Part shown: piece by piece, positions 25,721-37,923 of the stretch
How positions within the stretch are numbered: position 1 is the stretch's first letter
Layout of the letters: each line of letters begins with the position of its first letter
From: Chlorokybus atmophyticus
Lineage: Eukaryota > Streptophyta > Chlorokybophyceae > Chlorokybales > Chlorokybaceae
Direction: 5' to 3'
Length of the DNA: 64,000 nucleotides
Assembly (NCBI GenBank): GCA_009103225.1
Contig: RHPI01000818.1
Span: forward strand, 366,307-430,306
Made by a program: the position numbers and the translations under genes
The notes under the pieces: generated by a model
What the model saw: the letters and a program-made list of their open reading frames with translations, nothing else
Database searches by the model: none
Told to the model about the DNA's origin: nothing

Positions 25721-25772
25721 GGCCCCTGCGCAAGGATGACACGCACAAATCGAGAAATGGTCCAAATTTTTT
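25671..25772 (+). ncRNA. U6 spliceosomal snRNA
   Basis: The sequence starts with the 5' stem-loop gtccttcgggac and contains the invariant ACAGAGA box (gatacagagaagattagcat) that pairs with the 5' splice site. The AGC region and U4-pairing segment follow (gcgcaaggatgacacgcaca), then the 3' end gaaatggtccaaatttttt. U6 is the catalytic core RNA of the spliceosome, which fits the intron-rich genes around it. It is transcribed towards mnmA, inside the roughly 640-bp spacer between mnmA and the divergent ABC-transporter gene. Confidence 0.97.
25767..25772 (+). terminator. Pol III T6 terminator of U6
   Basis: Six consecutive T residues end the U6 sequence, as usual for Pol III termination. Confidence 0.85.
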
Positions 25773-25932
25773 CGGTTTTGTGGCGCCCACTTAGTTCACT
25801 GCACCTCCGGACTGCAGGCTTGATTGACTAAATTCACTAAAGTGGTTCACTGTCAATCACAGTGACTTGGTGAAAGCAGGGCGCGCTGCTAAGCGCATTG
25901 CAAGCGCAATTTGTGCTTTCCACGTAGGCACC

Positions 25933-28900
25933 ATGCTTGCCGGCTCCTCGTCGTTCTCGACGGCGGCGGCGGCGGCACCGTTGACAGTGCCTTTGTCATC
26001 GTTTGCAACCTTTAGTCATAGCCTACTGAGGCTGACAGACAGCTTGTCGCAGCGCCCGTTGGTGGTATGGGTTCCTGCGCAGCACCAGCAGCGGCGGCGG
26101 TGGCGGCCAGCCGTCAGCCAGCTAGCAGTGGACAGCAGCAGCAGCACCGCCTCCGCTTCTGCAGAGGCAGCTGCGCTGTTGAGAGACGCCGTCCCTCTGC
26201 AGCCTCCAAGCACAGAGGCAGATTGTCCTCCGGCTCCTTCTACATCTCCTTCGCTAAATGAAGTCCTGGGCAGCCCCGCCTTCAATCGCAGCGTGGAGGC
26301 CGGCAGCAAGCTCAAAGTTGCTGTCCTGCTCAGCGGTGGAGTTGATAGCAGCGTCGCTTTGGGACTACTCCACAGCGCCGGCCATGAGTAAGTCGGGGCT
26401 TGCGTGCAATGACATTGAATTAACGTTACGGCATCATAGGTAGTCTCATTGTCAAGTGAAAACCTCGCACTCTGTTCAGCATCCCAAAGAACAAGTGGAC
26501 ACAAATCTCACATGTAGGTGTTGATCAGATCAAACGGCAGGGTGGTGCTGCACAGATCATGGCATGCGAATAACAGTAGATGAATTACATAAACAGGAGT
26601 TGAACAACACGAATCAACAGAGCAGTTTGACAATGTTTATGCACAGACATGTGTCAATTGAGGTATGTTGGGCGATACTTGAAGCAGGCTTGTTTCGGAC
26701 AGATCAATGCAATGAATGCAATGAATCATCAATATGAGTCACCATTCGACTAACGCAGATCAACAGGTCTGATAACCTACGATAGTTGTGTATTAATATG
26801 CATCAATCACAATTACCTTTCAGAGCAGCTCATGTCAGCGCATAGCTGTTGTGTGTCTTGACAAGTTTGCCTGCTCTTCTGATTGCATTAATCATATTGT
26901 GATTGCAGGTGTGTGGCGTACTACTTGAAGATCTGGTTCCAAGAGGACTTCCGAAACACGTGGGCAGAGTGTCCATGGGAAGAGGACTTGCGCTACGCTC
27001 AAGCCGTGTGCGACAGCCTCGGTGTGGACTTGCGTGTGGTGCACCTCACAGATGACTACTGGAACCACGTTGTGAGTGCGTGGGGATGGCAGTTCACAAC
27101 GCCATGTTGTGTACTTATTCAATTTTGTATGCATGGATCTTGCAAAAAAAATATCTTGCAAACAGTCTAGATGTTGCTGTTGTGGTGCGACTCGCGTGGT
27201 AAGTTAATGTTTTTGTTGTTTATGGTGAGCGCAGGTTCAGCACAGTGTCGGTGAGATCAAGGCGGGCAGGACGCCCAACCCAGACGTATTGTGCAACTCG
27301 CGCGTGAAGTTTGGTAAGTTTGTGCATGGCTGCTGTTGTTGTTGTTAGTTGTGGTTGGTTCTTCTCCTGCTGCTGCTGAGTTTTGTAAATGCCAGGTGCC
27401 TTTTTCAACCATATTGACTTCAATGAGTTTGATCGCGTGGCTTCCGGCCACTACGCACACATCAGTCGGGAAGACGGTGTCGCTCACTTGGAACTGTCTG
27501 TTGATGAGGTACTTAGTGTGTTTGTTGTGTTGACCCTTGTTTCACTTGATCAACCGGAGTCATTTGTTATCATCTGCAAACTGTTTACTGATGCTGGCCA
27601 ACACGCTGTTGTCGCGCTGCACAGGACAAGGACCAAACCTACTTCCTTGCACATTTGTCGCAAGAGCAGCTCTCCAGAATTATGTTTCCGCTTGGTTTCT
27701 TGCCAAAGGTACAGTTTCGCATGGCCACAACGCAGAGTGTTTGCGCACTGCATGCATGCCCAATCATTTGTGCACGCGCCTTTGTGATCTTCAACGCAGC
27801 AATGGCTGGTTGGCTCTCAGGCTCAAGTACGAGAACTCGCGTCACGCTGGGGCTTTCCGACCAGCGCTAGAAAAGACTCCCAAGGCATATGCTTCTTGGG
27901 AAAGGTATGCATATAATGGTCATGCTGTTTGTCCACGACACAACTAGCAACTGCAGACCCGCGCGCGATTGCTCTTCAGCTCATGCACGCTGTGATACGG
28001 CCACTGCAACTCAACTACTTGCGTACAGGTGAAATTCCCAGAGTTTGTGGCGATGCATCTCGGGGAGAAGCAAGGCCAGCTGGTCGAGTGCGAGACAGGG
28101 CGGGTTCTGGGAGAGCACAAAGGGTTCTGGTTCTACACCATCGGTCAGCGACAAGGCCTGCGGCTTGCTCACGGGCCGTGGTAAGCAGAGCACAGTGCCT
28201 GTGCATTCAACCATACACAACTAGTGAAGCAAGTCACCACTCCAACTCTGAGAGCCCTTGCGTTCATGTGCACTTGCCTGCGCGTGTTTGTCTGAACGTG
28301 TGCATGCGTGCTTGCATGCACACGTTCAGACAAAGGCTGTTGCAACATTACGTTGGTTTGCTTGTCGGTTCATGGCGCTGGTGAATGGTCGTCTTTGTTC
28401 CAGGTATGTCGTATGCAAGGACACGCAAAATAATGTCGTGTACGTCTCCAAGAACTACTACTCTGGTGAGAAGGTTCGCAACATGTTTCGAGCCGGTTTG
28501 TTCAACTGGACGCTTGGCGAACGACCCAAAAGCTTTGACAGTTTACGCTGCAAGGTGAGCAGTAGGATATAAGCTACAACCAGTAGCCGACACATGGCCC
28601 TAAGCTCCGTTTGCCACATAGGCACACTTGCGTGCACGCACATAGCATGTGACAATTAGGCCGCTGCATTCCAACTACTCACATGACAGGTGCGCCACGG
28701 CAAAGATTTTCACGACTGTCACCTCGTGTTCGAGAAAGAGACGGCAGTGGTGACGCTTCTTGACCGCGACCAAGGGTTGAGTCCAGGCCAGTACGCTGTG
28801 TTCTATCGTGGCAATGTGTGCCTGGGTTCAGCTGTCATTCTTGAGGATGTTAGCGGAGGCGCAGGCCAGCTGTGCACACCTCCCACGTATGTAGACTACC

Positions 28901-28935
28901 TTCCACCAGTGCCCGATAGGAGGACGCGTTCGTGA
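25933..28935 (+). CDS. mnmA: tRNA-specific 2-thiouridylase MnmA/TRMU, organelle-targeted
   Basis: Nine exons (25933-26387, 26909-27071, 27235-27313, 27396-27508, 27625-27708, 27821-27904, 28029-28180, 28404-28554, 28690-28935) join in frame to 508 residues ending in TGA. The start is the first in-frame ATG, and the first roughly 130 residues are a low-complexity leader rich in Ala/Ser, typical of organelle import. The PP-loop is [18 protein letters not shown]. The first catalytic Cys lies in [14 protein letters not shown], the second in [13 protein letters not shown]; tRNA-binding GQRQGLRL and the C-terminal barrel ([12 protein letters not shown]) follow. The enzyme 2-thiolates U34 of tRNA Lys, Glu and Gln in mitochondria or plastids. 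All catalytic parts are present at normal spacing. Confidence 0.95.
28287..28334. repeat. Perfect 21-bp inverted repeat in mnmA intron 7
   Basis: Left arm 28287-28307 (tttgtctgaacgtgtgcatgc), 6-nt loop gtgctt, right arm 28314-28334 exactly complementary. It would fold into an uninterrupted hairpin in the mnmA pre-mRNA. Confidence 0.92.
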
Positions 28936-29970
28936 TTGGTGGGTTTTCTTGTGCGCAAGCGTTCCGTGTGGTAGTTAGCGGATGTGCATGTGGTGTGTGG
29001 CTCTTGCATGGCATGTGCAGACATTGGATGGGTTGCGTTGCTGGCATGAGTGACATGCGCACACCGCATTGCATGTAGGCAAGCTCATGCAGGTAAACAC
29101 TAGCAACACATTGTACAAGTGTCACGTTGCATAGGTCACTCCATACATACCATACAATATGCGCGCAATCGCAGTCACATCAGCATGCTCCGCGCATAAT
29201 CTTACCTAGCATACTACGTGTGTTTTGCACTATTGCATGCACGCAATGGCGCTATGATTTCCTGTACACTGATACATATGATACTGTCTCCCAATGAAGT
29301 CCACCATAGCGCCGTGCTGCCTCTACGGTTGGAGGTTGTGGGGTTCACCTGTGTCTAGCTGCCATGGCTATTGCGTCCTACGGCAATGCCTACAACATGC
29401 CGACATCTGTTGCCTGCACAACCGCATGAAGCACGTGACGGTGACAATTGTGCACCAATTGAGAGTGTCTTCTGATTTCAACTCCTAGCAAGTCTAACCA
29501 TTTGCCCTGACCGCTTGCAGCTTATTACAAGAACTGTTGCGCGCGTGTGTTTTGTTAAAGCTCCACATCTTGTGGATTATATTACTTAATAGACAACAAA
29601 TTTTGCAGCCGTTTTAATCATGAGGGGTTGCGTAAGACTTTACGGTGTTATGATATGACATCTCTCTACATATGGAAATCTACATTGTGACAGGGCCTAG
29701 TTGCACATGATGTGACCATACTTAGCCACGTAAGCCGCACAACTTGTGGGTTAGCATATGGAGTAATAGACACAACCCGTATACATAAAGCAAAATATTG
29801 CAAGTGACAATGCACGCATCACAATCTCTGCATCCTATATATTGTACTCTAGTGGCATATGTACATAGAGGTGTGTAGCGCACTATGCTGCTCTACCTCA
29901 CACAATAGACCCATTGGGCACCCTGTGCGCTATAATGAGCATACCTTTCATTGTATTTTGTGAGTTGTGT

Positions 29971-29998
29971 TTGTTATCCACGGAAGCGTGGATAACAA
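29971..29998. repeat. Perfect 12-bp hairpin, GAAG loop
   Basis: TTGTTATCCACG, loop GAAG, CGTGGATAACAA, in intergenic DNA. It has no T-run and no adjacent gene end. Confidence 0.9.
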
Positions 29999-30856
29999 TG
30001 GTGGTATTATCTTTGCTCATGCACAATGTGATTAGCATGTTGAAATTATACCAAGGCGGTTAACATATGGCAAGCAAGTGTGCATGTGAGGTCAATTGAT
30101 GCTAACCATCATGATGTTTATGGTAATGATGTTGATGTAAAGATGGAGGTTGATTCGCGATATCAAATGAGCTCATTCTCTCAAAGAGTGGCAATACAAA
30201 CACGTTAAAACACATAATCGCGCACCCATGGCGCTCAACATTCGCATCAACATAGCTTCATCTGATACATCATCATGTCGCCCAGTTACAAACACACAAT
30301 CCGTAGGCAAAGGACAAAACTTAATGACAGTATAGCATCTTTGCTCTTAAACCGCGAATGTGAACATATTTAGGTAAACTTTTGAAATCATTGATTATGC
30401 ACGATTGTAATGCAATGTGTCTACATTATCAACATGTTAAACCGCCAATGTCACATGTTAGCAGTGACAGGGACTCCATGCACCATTATGGCAGACAGAT
30501 TTGTAGATGTGCACTATTTGTGTATGTGTGTGCATATATGAATTTGAAGAGCATGCACCATGCATCAAATATTGAGCGCACGTTTGCTATGCACACATGC
30601 GAGCATCACATTACTGAATCGGCAAGAGTTCAATACCTGCGAGCACATCACACAGGTAGACCACTCACCACTGCCACCAGTATGCATACGACTCTTGTGT
30701 TAATGCAATACAAGTGCATTGCATCGTACGTATGCGCACGCGCAGAACAACACGCGTTACTCTCCGCTTTTCGTACACTGTTACAGTTAGTTTTTGCTGA
30801 GAAGGTTACATGCTTGTGTGTGAGTGTGCTATGCGCGCGATGTGTGAGCGATGCGT

Positions 30857-30898
30857 GTATATAAAGGGTATGGTACTATGGCAACATGCATGGTGTGC
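30857..30898. repeat. Copy 2 of the dispersed TATA-containing repeat
   Basis: Begins gtatataaagggtatggtac; 38 of 42 bases match 9678-9719. Confidence 0.6.
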
Positions 30899-32183
30899 GG
30901 GCAATGCGAGTGACATGCATGAAAAATAACCTTCACTACTCACATAACAGTCACCACCGGGCTAGTACTACCTACGCTATGCTATGCATTTACTAGCCCG
31001 CCCCGTTAGACATACATCAAGCATGCAGAGAACAGTACCTGCCGACAAGGGATGCGGTTAGCAGTTGCTGGCTAGGATGGCAACGGCAGCAACAACAGCA
31101 ACGCGGACTCCCACGCCCTCCTCCCTTCCTCCTGCCGCCACCGCCACCTTCCCAACCCTTGCTCAGCAAGGGCAGCCGCTGTCGCCACTGACGTACTTTA
31201 GGGTTTCGTCAGTTGCACAGTAGCATGCACGATGCACAGTCACGCATGTCATGCATGTGCTGCAGCACTCCCTTGCTGCTGTCGCTGTGTGTACATACAT
31301 CGGACGCATTGCTACATGCAGCACATGCAACACACGAACATACATAAGTTAGTAGCATACCACAATATGTGTCTGATGTACAAACAATGCGCCGTGTCAT
31401 GGTGCGTCTATGTTGATGATTGTGTTTGTGCTCTATATTGGTGCACATGTCTACAAAAAATGCGAAGCAATGTTGTGTGCTGCTTGGTGTACAGAAGCGC
31501 AAAGCAACCCCGCGTCATGCAAAGTGCTTTGCACGCATTCAACGTCATTTTGTATAACACCCCACACAACTTCGCAATACTCGCCTGATGCCAACACGCA
31601 GACGGCCGTGTGTCTCATTACAACCATTGGTATACTTGTGGCCTGGTGGCAGAATTACTGCAACTACCACCATCTGTGTGCGCATCACCACACTACACAA
31701 GCACCATGACAATCACAGTATGCACCCCATACCCTGTGATGAACCAATGTCCAGTCCATACGACCAGTCAACATTATTGACAATGTCCAACAAACAATGC
31801 ACAGCAGACTGTGTCTGCGCAACGGCATGGTTGGCCAGATGCTCGACCCCTCAAATTGCGGACTCCCTCCAACTTGATCACTAACAACGCAATCGCATTC
31901 TAACAACTACCTAAACAACTAAAACTGACCACTACCAACTGGTGTCAACCAGCGCTGCCAGCACGAGAAGGCAACATGGCCAATGCTGGTTGCAGCTGGG
32001 CGTTGGCGATACCTCAGGGCACTGCCACATCAGGCGCCACTGCCGCACAATGTGCGAAGGCTGTGAGGCACAGTGGACATGTGCGGCTCACACAGCTCTG
32101 CAGGATGCTACAGTGGACCAACCAACTGGCCCCAGTGACGAGAACAGAACATGACAAATACAGAGACTGAACATACCTGTATA

Positions 32184-35100
32184 TCATCGCGCAGTCTTTG
32201 CAACCTTGGCACGAGGTGACGCTGGAGAGTGCTCGCGTGACCGACGAGTCCTGTCATGCTCCCTGTCATGGCGATCTCTGTCCCTGTCTTTGCCTCTATC
32301 CCGCTCCCGATCACGATCCCTCTCTCGATCCCGCTCACGATCGTGCGTGTCACGCCCGCGGTCGCGATCATGATAATGCCGATCGCGATGCGAGTGATGA
32401 TGATCTCGCTCACGATGCTCCCTATCCTTGTCTCGATGTGTATCGTGATCCCGTTTCTTATCCCTATGCTCCCTGTCCTTATCAGGTTCTGCACAGACCA
32501 GACTCAGCATCCTTAATGTTGCACACCTGACAAGACATGCACTAGCCATAAAACAGTTGTCGCGCACCTGGCTTGGACTGCAACGATTCCTTAGGTTGCA
32601 CAGAGTCCTTTTTGCTACCCTCATGCGCAGAAGTGCCCTCACGCTCCTTGGACTCCCTGGACTCCGCAACCCCTGCGTGGCCAGCATCGGTGCTGCGCTC
32701 ATGACTCTGGGAAGGCTCTTCCTCTGCAGTATGCCCATTTGCATCTGCTGCAACAACAAAGGTTGCAAATGCCGCCCCTCCATCTTGCTCATGGTCAGTA
32801 TTGCTTAGTGCGTGCGCTTTCTCTTTGCTAGCTTCATGTGCACCATTCTCACCAACATCCTGAAGCACCACATCAACAAATGACTGTTGCAATGAACGCA
32901 ACCACAAGCATTACATTTTCTTCACTACTATTTCTGCAGTATGGATATCAAACCTCGGGCTGATCATCTGCATGTTCCGCGGAACTGGCGACAGAGACAA
33001 GTTCCGGATGCACAGAAGGGCTTGCCCGAGGTGGTGCAGCATCTGCAGGCTTGGTCGCAGCTTGTGCCACACTTGTACCCACAGGCGCCTCCAGTTTCAC
33101 TGGCTGTGAGTCAGACATGTCCATGTCAACATCGGCATCGGCTGCTGGAGCCGCCTGTGCTGGTGGTGCATGAGGGACTCCATTCTCTAACTTTGGCGTA
33201 TCCGTTCGCGGCACATGTGGCACCAGTGCTGGCGTCTGGATTGGAGGCTGCAAATCAGCAGTGTCAGACTGAACCAACCCGCATTTACGAGACATCCATC
33301 CTGCAATAACGCTTAAGGGTGCAGACCGACCACGACCATGATACCGTCTTCCCGAATTTTAGAATGGTCTTTTGTGTATGCTACCCTAACGTTACAAACT
33401 TAGTGCCTTACAGGTGAAGGCTCTGCCGCTGTCTCATGCGTGCTTGGGTGAGCTGCAGCTGTCCCTCTGCAAACAAGCAAGCTTCAGACAATGCACCACA
33501 GCTGTGAAGTAGCCGCGGTCTATGCACATGCGCGCGCACGCCCATCCGCCCCCCCACCCCCCCCACCCCACCCCACACGCACGCGCAGAGATTGCAGCAA
33601 TGCCTGTCCACACCTGTTGTTAGGCTCCGTTTTTGGTGCATTTGCGTCCTTGCCAGTGCCATTTGCTTGTTCGTACAGATCCAAGATCTGGCTGCTGATA
33701 TCTGCGGTACAAAGTGTGAGCAGAAAACTCGCCAGCCATGGCCAAAGCACAGTGTGGCAACCTGCTACCTTCAATAGAGTTGAGAGTGACATCGAATTGA
33801 ACCCACCAGGCGTTGTCCCCATCAGAGGAAAGCTTGATTTTTAAAAACTTACAAGCCAAGTAGATCGCAGCAACTGCTATGTACTTGGCTTCGTATTGCA
33901 AACAGAGTGTTGTTCGCAAACTGCAACCACCTCACATCAGCAGCTGGTGCATGCAGATGCTAATGCAACCATTCCTGGTGCACACCTGTCATTCACAAAA
34001 TTCCATGCAGCTTGCGCCAGATTCTTTTTGTCCCCGGTTTCAATCTTTTTGACCTGACTCAGGAGGGCTTTATACGGATGGGTAATGTTCAAGTCGAAAC
34101 CCAGCGTGGTGAGCAATACTCGCTCACAGTTCAAAATCATCTCGCGCTGGTTGTCAAATATCTCCTACATGACAACTGATACTCAGTCATGCGCCTTCAT
34201 ATGGAGGAGAAGCCAACAAAACCCATAAGCAATCAGACATACCTTGTGTCTACTGAGCTGTGGTCTCATTGCTGCATCTTTGCGATGCTTGATGTCCCAC
34301 GTGATGTGAATCACATCCCTCAAAGACTTGGGAGTTTCTTCCACTTTTCCCGCCAGAAATAAGCACGCTGTGGCCATGTCCTGGAAGCGATACAGATGGT
34401 TAGCATCATGCAACGAGCTGAACCGGCACAACCATCGCTGGCCAGAGCCAACAGCAATTGAAGTTGGACTTACAAAGCGGTCGTATTGTTTGAATGACTC
34501 CCTTGCAAAGAAGCGATGGCAAAACACCACGGCTGTAGCAATCGTCAGCTGTGGCCTGCCAACCGAAACTGTCAGGCTATAACAAGGTTTGGTTCTACAT
34601 GGGCTACGGAGAAATAGCAGGCAAAACACTAGTAGAAGAAAGAAATTGCCCTTGCATTGTAGAACAAGCACATGACACAGAAACTGCAACAACTGATGTG
34701 CCCACATGCGTGTAACCAACAGCTTGACACAAAGATCACACAACAGCACTGAACTGAAGCGCTGGCTTAAAATGGACGACTTGAACCTCACCGACACCTA
34801 CTCACACAAGCATACAACAGATACAATTAACTTGGGGGGGGNNNNNNNNNNNNNNNNNNNNNNNNNNNNNNNNNNNNNNNNNNNNNNNNNNNNNNNNNNN
34901 NNNNNNNNNNNNNNNNNNNNNNNNNNNNNNNNNNNNNNNNNNNNNNNNNNNNNNNNNNNNNNNNNNNNNNNNNNNNNNNNNNNNNNNNNNNNNNNNNNNN
35001 NNNNNNNNNNNNNNNNGAGGGGGGGGGTTCAAGGCGCATGCCAGCATTCTGGATAAACACGCAGATCAAAACCAGTAGAAGCTTGACACACATACCACGC

Positions 35101-35489
35101 AACCACACTGAAAGGCTGGCATAAGAGGGCACGACTTGATCCTTATCAACACCTGATCAAGATAAAGATAACCGAGACAGACATCAATCAACTTACACTT
35201 TGAGACGCATGCCAGCATCCTGGATGAACACGCAATACGAGCGACGGTAGAACGTCTCCTTCTTCAAGTCTATGCCTTCTCTGCGGGAAGGAGATTCCTT
35301 CTCCAGCTCATCCCGGGTGAAATACCAGGGCCCACGCCCGGCGCCTTCTCGACGAGGCCGTGATGCGGAGGAAGTGGGAGCAGCTGCTGTCGGCGTAGAC
35401 GACGTCGGCGCCGTGATTGCTGTGCTGGGAGGCGGATGGTGTGGCAGCGGAGCAACGTCCTGCGGCGGCTGCGGAGCTGTTGTTGCCAT
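32184..35489 (-). CDS. Cyclin T/K-type cyclin (P-TEFb)
   Basis: Ten exons (35489-35197, 34555-34474, 34380-34243, 34164-33986, 33920-33769, 33701-33614, 33466-33412, 33268-32954, 32883-32568, 32488-32184) join in frame to 640 residues. The N-terminal cyclin box reads [20 protein letters not shown] then [20 protein letters not shown], with [18 protein letters not shown] and [20 protein letters not shown]. The second box carries [20 protein letters not shown] and [18 protein letters not shown]. This is close to plant CYCT1, which activates CDK9/CDKC to phosphorylate the RNA polymerase II tail. The C-terminal half is low complexity and ends in an RD/RE/RH-rich tract of about 80 residues, more like cyclin L. 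Intron 1 contains an assembly gap and a duplicated piece of exon 1. Confidence 0.93.
34842..35016. other. Assembly gap (175 N)
   Basis: Run of N bounded by G-runs on both sides, inside cyclin T intron 1. The flanks are near-duplicates of each other. Confidence 0.99.
35030..35190. repeat. Duplicated cyclin exon-1 tail and intron segment
   Basis: Bases 35033-35065 repeat the end of exon 1 (35205-35235): cgcatgccagcat, then ctggat or ctggataa variants, encoding [10 protein letters not shown] versus [10 protein letters not shown]. The following intron sequence at 35080-35160 resembles 34722-34800 on the other side of the gap. Confidence 0.7.
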
Positions 35490-35999
35490 GCCAGCCGACA
35501 AGGTTCCCGCACGGCCACGCAGGAGACGACCCCTGCCTGCTCAGCTCTCAACTGCTTGCTCACCACCGCCTCCGCCAGCAACCCCACCCCGAAGCGCCGC
35601 AGCAAAACCCCTAACCCTAGATCGCACAGCCAAACAGTTTGACTTCAAGTTCAACACATGCTCTCGCCATTCAACGACTCAACAAAGCAGCACACCCTTC
35701 CTCCAGGTCTCCAGAAATCGCCTCCACCCCGTCCTCAACCTGCCTGTCCCCACGCCCTACCTCCACCGCCGCCGCCGCCACCGCGTTCGTACCCGCAAGA
35801 TCCCAGTCAGTGGCGGCGGCGGCGGCAACCGCAACCTGCCTCGCGCCCGCCAGCTGGTTAAAGACAGCAAGCCTGCTGGGCAGAAGGACACCCGATATCA
35901 ACCAAGCTGGACATCAAGCTCTTGCGCTCGATATCGACGTGTCATCTGTTTGGAAAGCAAAGCAGGAACAAGGCCAGCTCTGGCAATTGATGTGGAGAC
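35490..35999. promoter_or_regulatory. Divergent spacer between cyclin T and GGCT-like genes
   Basis: 510 bp between two start codons read in opposite directions. It contains GCC/CCG-rich low complexity at 35765-35825. The plus-strand frames here are Pro/Arg-rich translations of that composition. Confidence 0.5.
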
Positions 36000-37923
36000 A
36001 TGGTGGCGGTGGTGGCGGTGGCGGCGGCGGTGGTGCCGCCGGCCGTGGCGCACGGGCCTACGGTGCGGGCGGCGTGGAGGGAGCTGCCTGACTTGACGTT
36101 CAAGGAGCTCATTGGTCCGGAGGGCGACTTGTCCATTGTGGGCTTCGGATCTCTGCTGTCGGGTAGGTTGCGCCGGTGGCACTGCCCTGTTGTCATACGG
36201 TGCCAGTGCATGAGGATTGAACAGGAAACGATCTGTTTCTTATCCCAGCGTCACTTATTAGTTTTGTGCACTTGGTGTGTGGGCTGCACTGTATCATGCC
36301 ATAACCAATTGCTTACAAAGCACCAATTAGTCGTGAATAGTGCATGCGTGTTTCGTGCATTACTACTGCACAATGTATGCAGTGTTGCTGTCATTGGTGT
36401 AAGGCTGCATGCGATAGTAGTGAAGCATTGCTATCTAGGGGGCATCATTGTGTTGGCCGCCTATATGTGCGCGATGTAAACCCCATCATCGCCCCATTTG
36501 TTGGCAGAGCGCAGTGCACGGAGTACCTTTTCCACGCTGAAGAATTTTCGCCAAGCTCGTTTGCAAGGGTTTCGACGCGTGTTTGCGCATGTTGCCCCGA
36601 TATTCTTTGAGCGCGGCATAGCAAACAAAGAGACCAAGGTGCGAGTGACTTGCATGGCCTCCTTTGTGCCTTGTCTTGTATGCGTACATGCATGCACGCG
36701 CACGCACACACACAAGGGTATGTAATTTGTATGCAAGCCACTGTCATAGACAGGCAAACATGCACACGTGTTTGCAGCAGGCTATCAAGTGTATGATGTC
36801 GCTATTGGTTGTCAAGTGATTGTGTTTCAACGAACGGCTCGATCGAAGTGTGCTTGATAGTACCTATCACTTGGTACAGGAGATGAGCAGTCTGAGCGTG
36901 GAGCCTTGCGAGAATATGGCGTTGATGGTGACACAGTTTGAGGTTGACAGCGCCGAAGTAAGTGAAGCATGCTGTCAACCATCTTGCCATTTTTCTGCCA
37001 TTGGTTCTGCCTCTCATGATGGTTGGTGTGTGTCTCATGTTGATCCACGTTCCAGATCCCGAAGTTTGTTAAGCGGGAGCACGAGTTCAGGTTTCTGGCT
37101 GTGAGTCATGCGAGCTGGCCGTTATTATCTTATTACCAAGTACTCTGTTTATAGCAGTAATACTGGTTGAGCAGGTGACACCTGAGACCATCGTTGGTGG
37201 CAACCACGAGAGAGAAGCGGTATGCATATGTTGACTTGACATTTCGACTGGATGTGGCAGTGGCAGTGGCACTTGCTTTTGCCTGTACTGCCTTTTTGGT
37301 AGCTGACCCTTGGCCTGGTATTGCAGGTTGTGTGCGCGAGGTATAGTGATGAGGAATACAGACGGTTTCGTTGCAAAGGTGAGTAGTTGTGCCGCTGACG
37401 AGTATCTAGCCAATGCATGGTTGCAACATGTCAATACCTGCAACTATGCAACTATGCATTGCATTACCGACAATGTACTTTTGTCCTTTGTTTTGCTGAC
37501 CAATGGAGCGTCTGTCGTTTGCAAAACAAGTATGATCAACATTAACATTGCAGCAGGCCTTATACAGCTGTGTCGTCTCAGATGATGACGAGTATTACCT
37601 TCAGTATGGACGATGGGGAGTTGAACAGATCTGGCGAGATGACATCTTTCCTTGTCGCCTGTACTTGAGACACTGGTACGCGCACTCAATCATTTGCTCT
37701 GTGCGTTCTAGTTGCATTATCATCATAGACTTGGCCGGTGCTCACACAAACTGTTATCAGCTTCCTAGCTGCGCAGAAACTTGGGGCAGAGGCATCTGCG
37801 AGTTTCTTAGACCATACGTTCTTGGCTGATCGCATCACGACTATCCGGACCTACTTAGCAGAAAACCCCTCGATAATGGATGAGCCAGATCAGCCGGAGT
37901 TAGCAAGGAGGTATGGAGGGTAA
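36000..37923 (+). CDS. Gamma-glutamylcyclotransferase-like protein
   Basis: Eight exons (36000-36162, 36508-36638, 36880-36957, 37056-37100, 37175-37219, 37327-37378, 37582-37675, 37761-37923) join in frame to 256 residues. The motif SIVGFGSLLSERSARSTF resembles the substrate-binding loop (Y/F-G-S-N/L) that opens GGCT/AIG2-like folds. Then come FRRVFAHVAPIFFERGIA, SSLSVEPCENMALMVTQFEV, a short VKREHEFRF and YGRWGVEQIWRDDIFPCRLY. If the fold is right it may cleave gamma-glutamyl groups (glutathione turnover), but I cannot confirm the catalytic Glu. The N-terminus is a GC-rich Ala/Val stretch. Head to head with cyclin T. Confidence 0.6.

Larger units (their letters stand above)
28936..32183. 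other. 3.2-kb geneless stretch
   Basis: No supported gene between mnmA and cyclin T. It is AT-richer than its surroundings, has only short unspliced frames, and holds the 12-bp hairpin at 29971-29998 and the dispersed repeat at 30857-30898. A 48-codon frame at 31077-31223 (MATAATTATRTPTPSS) is low complexity and unlikely to be a gene. Confidence 0.5.

Noticed and set aside
28936-32183. CRISPR-like or tandem array in the gene desert
   Set aside because: No regularly spaced repeats; only isolated hairpins and a two-copy dispersed repeat.
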